From assembly GCA_012514615.1 (NCBI GenBank), contig JAAYZY010000451.1:1-9745 (forward strand): a DNA stretch of 9,745 nt. Direction: 5' to 3'. Shown piece by piece: positions 6,691 to 9,745 of the stretch. The stretch is from Chloroflexota bacterium. GTDB taxonomy: Bacteria; Chloroflexota; Anaerolineae; DTPP01. The notes beneath the pieces are model-generated. The model saw only the letters and a program-made list of their open reading frames with translations. It ran no database searches and had not been told where the DNA came from. The translations under genes and the position numbers were made by a program. The stretch's first letter is position 1. The number at the start of each line of letters is the position of its first letter.

Positions 6691-8080
6691 GCCGTTGGTC
6701 CGAAAGGCCCTTCGACCGTGACGGAAAGGGGGCCAGCGCAGTTGTCGTAGAAGCTGGCGTCGGCCGCGCCCACCGGCTGGACTTCGGCCCAGGCCTGCGG
6801 CACACCCCCGAAGTTGGAACGGGTCTGCACGCCCACGGTCAGGGTCTCCGCGCTGCCGGGCCCCGCATCCACTGCCGGGCAGGCAGCTTGTGCGACGTTC
6901 CGGATGCAGCCGGCGGGCACGGAGAGGTGTCGGACTGCCCCGGCAGGAGCCAGCGACTGCGTCACGGCTGTGGTCTCACCGCTACCGACCCGAAGTGGGT
7001 GACGGACAAGGTGACTGTGACGCGCTCGCCGGCGGTGACGACTTCGCCGCTGGCGACTTGGGATATCGCCACGTCCTGCACGGCGCAGGTGGCGGGATCC
7101 GGCAGCAGAAGCACCTGGGCCTGGCCCACGGCCTGCCATGTGGGAGTGTACTCAGCGGTGGCGGTGATGCGGATGGTATCCAGCAGGTGGGCAGGTCGCT
7201 GGCGCGCACCTGCAGGTTGGGCGGGCCGGGGTCGTACAGGGGCCGACTCTGCGGCGGCGCCCCGATCTTGCAGATGGGCTGGCCGCTGGGGCTCGTCCAG
7301 GTGTAGCTCCATCCTTGAGTGGAGTGGATCGGCTCCAGGATGAAGTTCGTCTGGGTCTCTGGGATGGTGTGCTGCAGCAGCAACGGCATCTCCACATGGG
7401 GCTGCTGGGTGGTAAGCATGGGGGAGGTGCCGCAGAAGCCGAAGGCCGCTGTGGGCGGCATCCCCGGGGTCAGCATCCCCGGTTCGTTCTGGGCCATGAT
7501 GTAGCTGGTGATGGGCGCAGCACTAGTGAGCCCTCCGGCGCTCTCTGCCTGCAGACCGCTCAGCGCCCGGAACAGGGCAACCTGGGTGGGGGGGGCAGCG
7601 CCCCTTGGGAGCAGAAGGTCAACGTCACCGGGGAGCCGATGCAGGGTTGGCTGCCGCCAAAGCCCATCGTGTAGAACAGGGATCCCTCGACGTTGCGGAA
7701 GGTGGTGGCCCTGGCCGGGAGCTTCGACCGCCAGCCTTCGCTGGCCACCGTCAGCGCCTGGCACTCAGTGCCAGGCTCAGGCGGGAAAGCGCCCGCAAGC
7801 TGCGCAGCCGCTTCGTCTGACGGCGTCAAGGGGATCGAGACTGGGGCGGCGCCGGTATAGCCCAGGAATACCTGGTGAGGGAGGTCCTCCAGCAGCGCGC
7901 CTGGCTGGCTGGTCCCAGGCGCTTGGGGTACCAGCAGCCCCATCACCGCTTGCTCTGAAGGCAGACTGGGCAGAAAGCGAGATCCTTGGTGTTGAAGGTG
8001 ACTTCGTCGATGCGGGAATCGTGCCAGCGCCCCACGTGCGCCGGGCTGGGGATGACGACTTCCTCGCGCACCGATGCCAT
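6074..8080 (-). pseudogene. frameshifted membrane protein: CARDB/DUF11-like ectodomain plus Lgt-like C-terminus
   Basis: No single frame is intact, but seven consecutive frame segments read as one protein: about 8080-7946, 7945-7590, 7590-7190, 7190-6990, 6990-6475, 6475-6140 and 6138-6074 (stop TGA at 6076-6074). Each junction is healed by one extra base, giving about 670 aa. No frame segment contains a stop before its junction. The N-terminal part is unrecognised, has CPVC and several other Cys, and shows no signal peptide. From about residue 334 to 450 alternating strands such as GERVTVTLSVTHFG and SAETLTVGVQTRSNFGG look like a CARDB/DUF11 beta-sandwich. A hydrophobic helix, SNLLWILLGTFAGSWPLIML, follows, and then an Lgt-like module. 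The start at 8080 is the first ATG after the promoter and has no clear Shine-Dalgarno. It may be a decaying gene, or an intact gene spoiled by homopolymer sequencing errors. Confidence 0.7.
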
Positions 8081-8152
8081 GGTTGCCGAACTGTGATCCG
8101 AGCCGCCCAAGCAGCTGCAACTGCGAAATGCTGTTTCGAATTGCCCCAATAT

Positions 8153-8181
8153 AGTATACCGCGGGATTGAGGCGTGGTCAA
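8153..8181 (-). promoter_or_regulatory. sigma70-type promoter of the broken gene
   Basis: On the minus strand TTGACC (8181-8176) is followed after exactly 17 bp by TATACT (8158-8153). Transcription would start near 8146, about 65 nt before the ATG at 8080. It faces away from the regulator promoter, and the two -35 boxes are 46 bp apart. Confidence 0.65.
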
Positions 8182-8227
8182 CGGTTGGCGGGGCGGTCTT
8201 GCGCCTACAGGCCGCCCGCACGCTGCC

Positions 8228-8256
8228 TTGACACCGCCCCCGGGGGGCGGTATAAT
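8228..8256 (+). promoter_or_regulatory. perfect consensus promoter with palindromic spacer
   Basis: TTGACA (8228-8233), a 17-bp spacer and TATAAT (8251-8256) match the sigma70-type consensus in all 12 positions at ideal spacing. The spacer, CCGCCCCCGGGGGGCGG, is a perfect 8-bp inverted repeat around one central base, and it exactly fills the gap between the two hexamers. A repressor or MerR-like activator site is a natural reading, because a protein on the spacer would sit between the two RNA polymerase contacts. Transcription would begin near 8263, about 160 nt before the STAND regulator. Confidence 0.8.
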
Positions 8257-8265
8257 GGAAGCACT

Positions 8266-8364
8266 ATGCAGAACGAACGGATGGCACGGTGCCCAGCATG
8301 GGGGTGCACAATCACAGCTCCGCCCGGGCCGCGCCTGCAGCCCCGGGAGCCCCAGGTCTGGTGA
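8266..8364 (+). CDS. possible 32-aa leader ORF
   Basis: A short frame from ATG 8266 to TGA 8362-8364. It starts only about 3 nt after the predicted transcription start, so it would be almost leaderless. The peptide begins MQNERMARC and has two Cys, two Trp and many Pro/Arg. Its stop codon falls in the loop of the hairpin at 8338-8379. There is no conservation evidence, and a chance frame is quite possible. Confidence 0.2.
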   Translation: MQNERMARCPAWGCTITAPPGPRLQPREPQVW

Positions 8365-8379
8365 TCTCCCACCGGGCTG
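8338..8379 (+). other. hairpin in the 5' leader of the STAND regulator
   Basis: CAGCCC (8338-8343) pairs with GGGCTG (8374-8379), and GGGAG (8345-8349) pairs with CTCCC (8366-8370). A single bulged C on one side and ACC on the other separate the two stems. Only a short TTT follows, so it is at best a weak terminator. It could be an attenuator or a translational control element. The rest of 8257-8425 holds no other clear feature. Confidence 0.4.
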
Positions 8380-8425
8380 TTTGTGGCTGCCCAACCGCTG
8401 GCTGCATGCGTGTTGAGGCTGGACC

Positions 8426-9745
8426 ATGATCAACACCTCGCCCATGATCACCCGCATCTTGCTGCCGCAGCGATCGCGCAAGCTTCTGCGCCGTGCCCAC
8501 CTCCTGCGCTTCCTCAACGAGGCCATCAACCAGAAGCTGATCCTCATCTCCGCTGGCGCCGGGTACGGCAAGACGATGCTGGCCGTGGACTTCGCCCACG
8601 AGCTGACGGTGCCGGTCTGTTGGTACTCGCTGGCGCCGGCCGACCAGGACCTACGGATCTTCGCCACGCACCTGCTGGCCTCCTTGCGGCGGCAGTTCCC
8701 ATCCTTCGGGCAGCATTTCTCGCACACCTTGGAGTCGCTGGGCCGCGTGGACCAGTCGGCGGTCTACCCGCTGGCCACGGCCCTGGTGAACGAGATGTAC
8801 GACGTCATGCCCGATCTCTTCCTGGTGGTGCTAGATGACTACCACCATGTGGAGGAGAGCGGGCCGGTCACCGATTTCGTCAACCAGCTCCTGGACTTCA
8901 CGCCAGAGAACTGCCATTTCTTGGTGACCAGCCGCACCATGCCGGGCAGCTTGCCCCTGCTGCGTCTGACGGCGCGCCAACAGCTGGCCGGCCTGGGGGT
9001 CAACGACCTGCGCCTCACCACAGACGAGATCCGCCAGTTGGTCAAGGCGAACTTCAGCCACGACCTGACGGATGCCCAGGCCGCCGCGCTGGCCCGTGAC
9101 ACCGAAGGGTGGGTCACCGGGGTGCTGCTCTCCGCTTCCACCATGTGGGGGCGCTTGCTGGAGGGGGTCTCCAGGATGCCGGGCCCCCAGGGGCAGGTCT
9201 ACGAGTATCTGGCCAGCGAGGTCTTCCAGCAGCAGCTGCCGGTCATCCGCGACTTCATGCTGGGCACCTGCATCCTCAACGAGATCACCCCTCAGTTCTG
9301 CGACCAACTGTTGGGCCGTGACGACTCGGCCATGATGCTCAAGTCGCTGGAGGAGCAGAACCTCTTCCTTGTGCGGCTGGGCGAGGGCGATGAGTGGTAC
9401 CGCTACCATCAACTCTTCCAGGCGTTCTTGCAGGCTACCCTGCTGCGCAGCGACCGCGAGCGTGCCCTGGACTTGCACCGCCGGGCCGGCCGGCTGTGGC
9501 AGGGGCGCGGCCAGTTCCACCAGGCCATCGACCACTACCTCCAAGGCCAGGCCTACACAGAAGCGGTGTCTGTGCTGGAACGGGAGCTGACCGACTTCTT
9601 CACCCGCGGCGAGTGGCGTACCCTCTCCACGTGGATTGAGGCGCTGCCCAACGAGATTCACATCCAGAAGCCGCTGCTGCTGGTGGCCCAGGCCACCATC
9701 GCTCTGGAGATGGGGGAGCCGGACCGCGCCTACACCCTGCTGGAA
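8426..9745 (+). CDS. MalT/LuxR-type STAND ATPase transcriptional regulator (partial, 3' end missing)
   Basis: 440 codons are visible with no stop, so the C-terminus lies beyond the window. The order is that of MalT-like STAND regulators. It opens with a short segment, ITRILLPQRSRKLLRR. Walker A is GAGYGKT (44-50, K49), Walker B is LVVLDDYHH (133-141), a sensor segment LVTSRTMPG follows, and then EGWVTGVLLSA. The WYRYHQLFQAFL motif (324-335) ends the ATPase/winged-helix part, and an alpha-helical TPR-like region begins near 345. Such proteins switch by ATP/ADP exchange on binding a small ligand or partner and usually carry a C-terminal LuxR HTH or a BTAD domain; neither can be seen here. ATG 8426 has GAGG at 8415-8418, and an in-frame stop at 8414-8416 rules out a longer start. 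The target genes are unknown. Confidence 0.9.
   Translation, partial: MINTSPMITRILLPQRSRKLLRRAHLLRFLNEAINQKLILISAGAGYGKTMLAVDFAHELTVPVCWYSLAPADQDLRIFATHLLASLRRQFPSFGQHFSHTLESLGRVDQSAVYPLATALVNEMYDVMPDLFLVVLDDYHHVEESGPVTDFVNQLLDFTPENCHFLVTSRTMPGSLPLLRLTARQQLAGLGVNDLRLTTDEIRQLVKANFSHDLTDAQAAALARDTEGWVTGVLLSASTMWGRLLEGVSRMPGPQGQVYEYLASEVFQQQLPVIRDFMLGTCILNEITPQFCDQLLGRDDSAMMLKSLEEQNLFLVRLGEGDEWYRYHQLFQAFLQATLLRSDRERALDLHRRAGRLWQGRGQFHQAIDHYLQGQAYTEAVSVLERELTDFFTRGEWRTLSTWIEALPNEIHIQKPLLLVAQATIALEMGEPDRAYTLLE

Noticed and set aside
6074..8080. Six programmed -1 frameshifts producing one protein
   Set aside because: Six recoding events in one gene are implausible. Most sites lack a heptamer slippery sequence with a downstream structure. 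Sequencing error or decay is simpler.
7777..8727. Minus-strand 316-codon open frame crossing the divergent promoters
   Set aside because: It spans both promoters and the start of the STAND gene, and its translation is Arg/Ser/Pro-rich with no motifs.
1..9745. CRISPR array, tRNA/rRNA genes, insertion sequence or prophage signature
   Set aside because: No spaced repeats, no tRNA-like cloverleaf or rRNA segment, and no transposase or integrase motif was seen on either strand.

Overview
The window looks like part of a GC-rich bacterial chromosome. The best guess is a member of the Chloroflexota. Three things suggest this: a LysW amino-carrier-protein cluster, a large MalT-type STAND regulator, and a small HEAT-like protein resembling the DVU0298 family. 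Taxonomy is inferred from gene content only. Thermus/Deinococcus relatives are an alternative because they also use LysW.

Positions 1-5244 (+ strand) hold a compact operon, lysW-lysX-lysY-lysZ-lysJ-lysK. It is preceded by an intrinsic terminator that lies too close to lysW to leave room for a promoter, so it may be a leader attenuator. The six genes form the complete carrier-protein half of lysine synthesis from alpha-aminoadipate. LysX attaches the substrate amino group to the C-terminal Glu of LysW. LysZ phosphorylates, LysY reduces and LysJ transaminates the bound side chain. LysK releases the product. The junctions are tight: a 3-nt gap, an ATGA overlap, a 23-nt gap with a strong Shine-Dalgarno, and then two TGATG overlaps. 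No gene for making alpha-aminoadipate is in the window, so the cluster could serve lysine, ornithine/arginine, or both.

Positions 5207-5923 (- strand) encode a HEAT-like alpha-helical protein. It converges on lysK with a 38-bp tail overlap and has its own extended -10 promoter.

Positions 6074-8080 (- strand) have no intact gene but hold one long broken reading frame. Six single-base losses, all in the same direction and all at G/C runs, split it. Inserting one base at each site restores about 670 codons. These contain an unrecognised Cys-containing N-terminal part, a CARDB/DUF11-like beta-sandwich region, a transmembrane helix, and a C-terminal module resembling prolipoprotein diacylglyceryl transferase (Lgt). 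Its promoter (TTGACC, 17 bp, TATACT) is intact.

Positions 8228-9745 (+ strand) hold a perfect consensus sigma70-type promoter (TTGACA, 17 bp, TATAAT). Its spacer is entirely an 8-bp inverted repeat. A leader of about 160 nt with a hairpin follows, and then the first 440 codons of a MalT/LuxR-type STAND ATPase regulator that runs off the window end. The broken gene and the regulator are divergently transcribed from promoters 46 bp apart.
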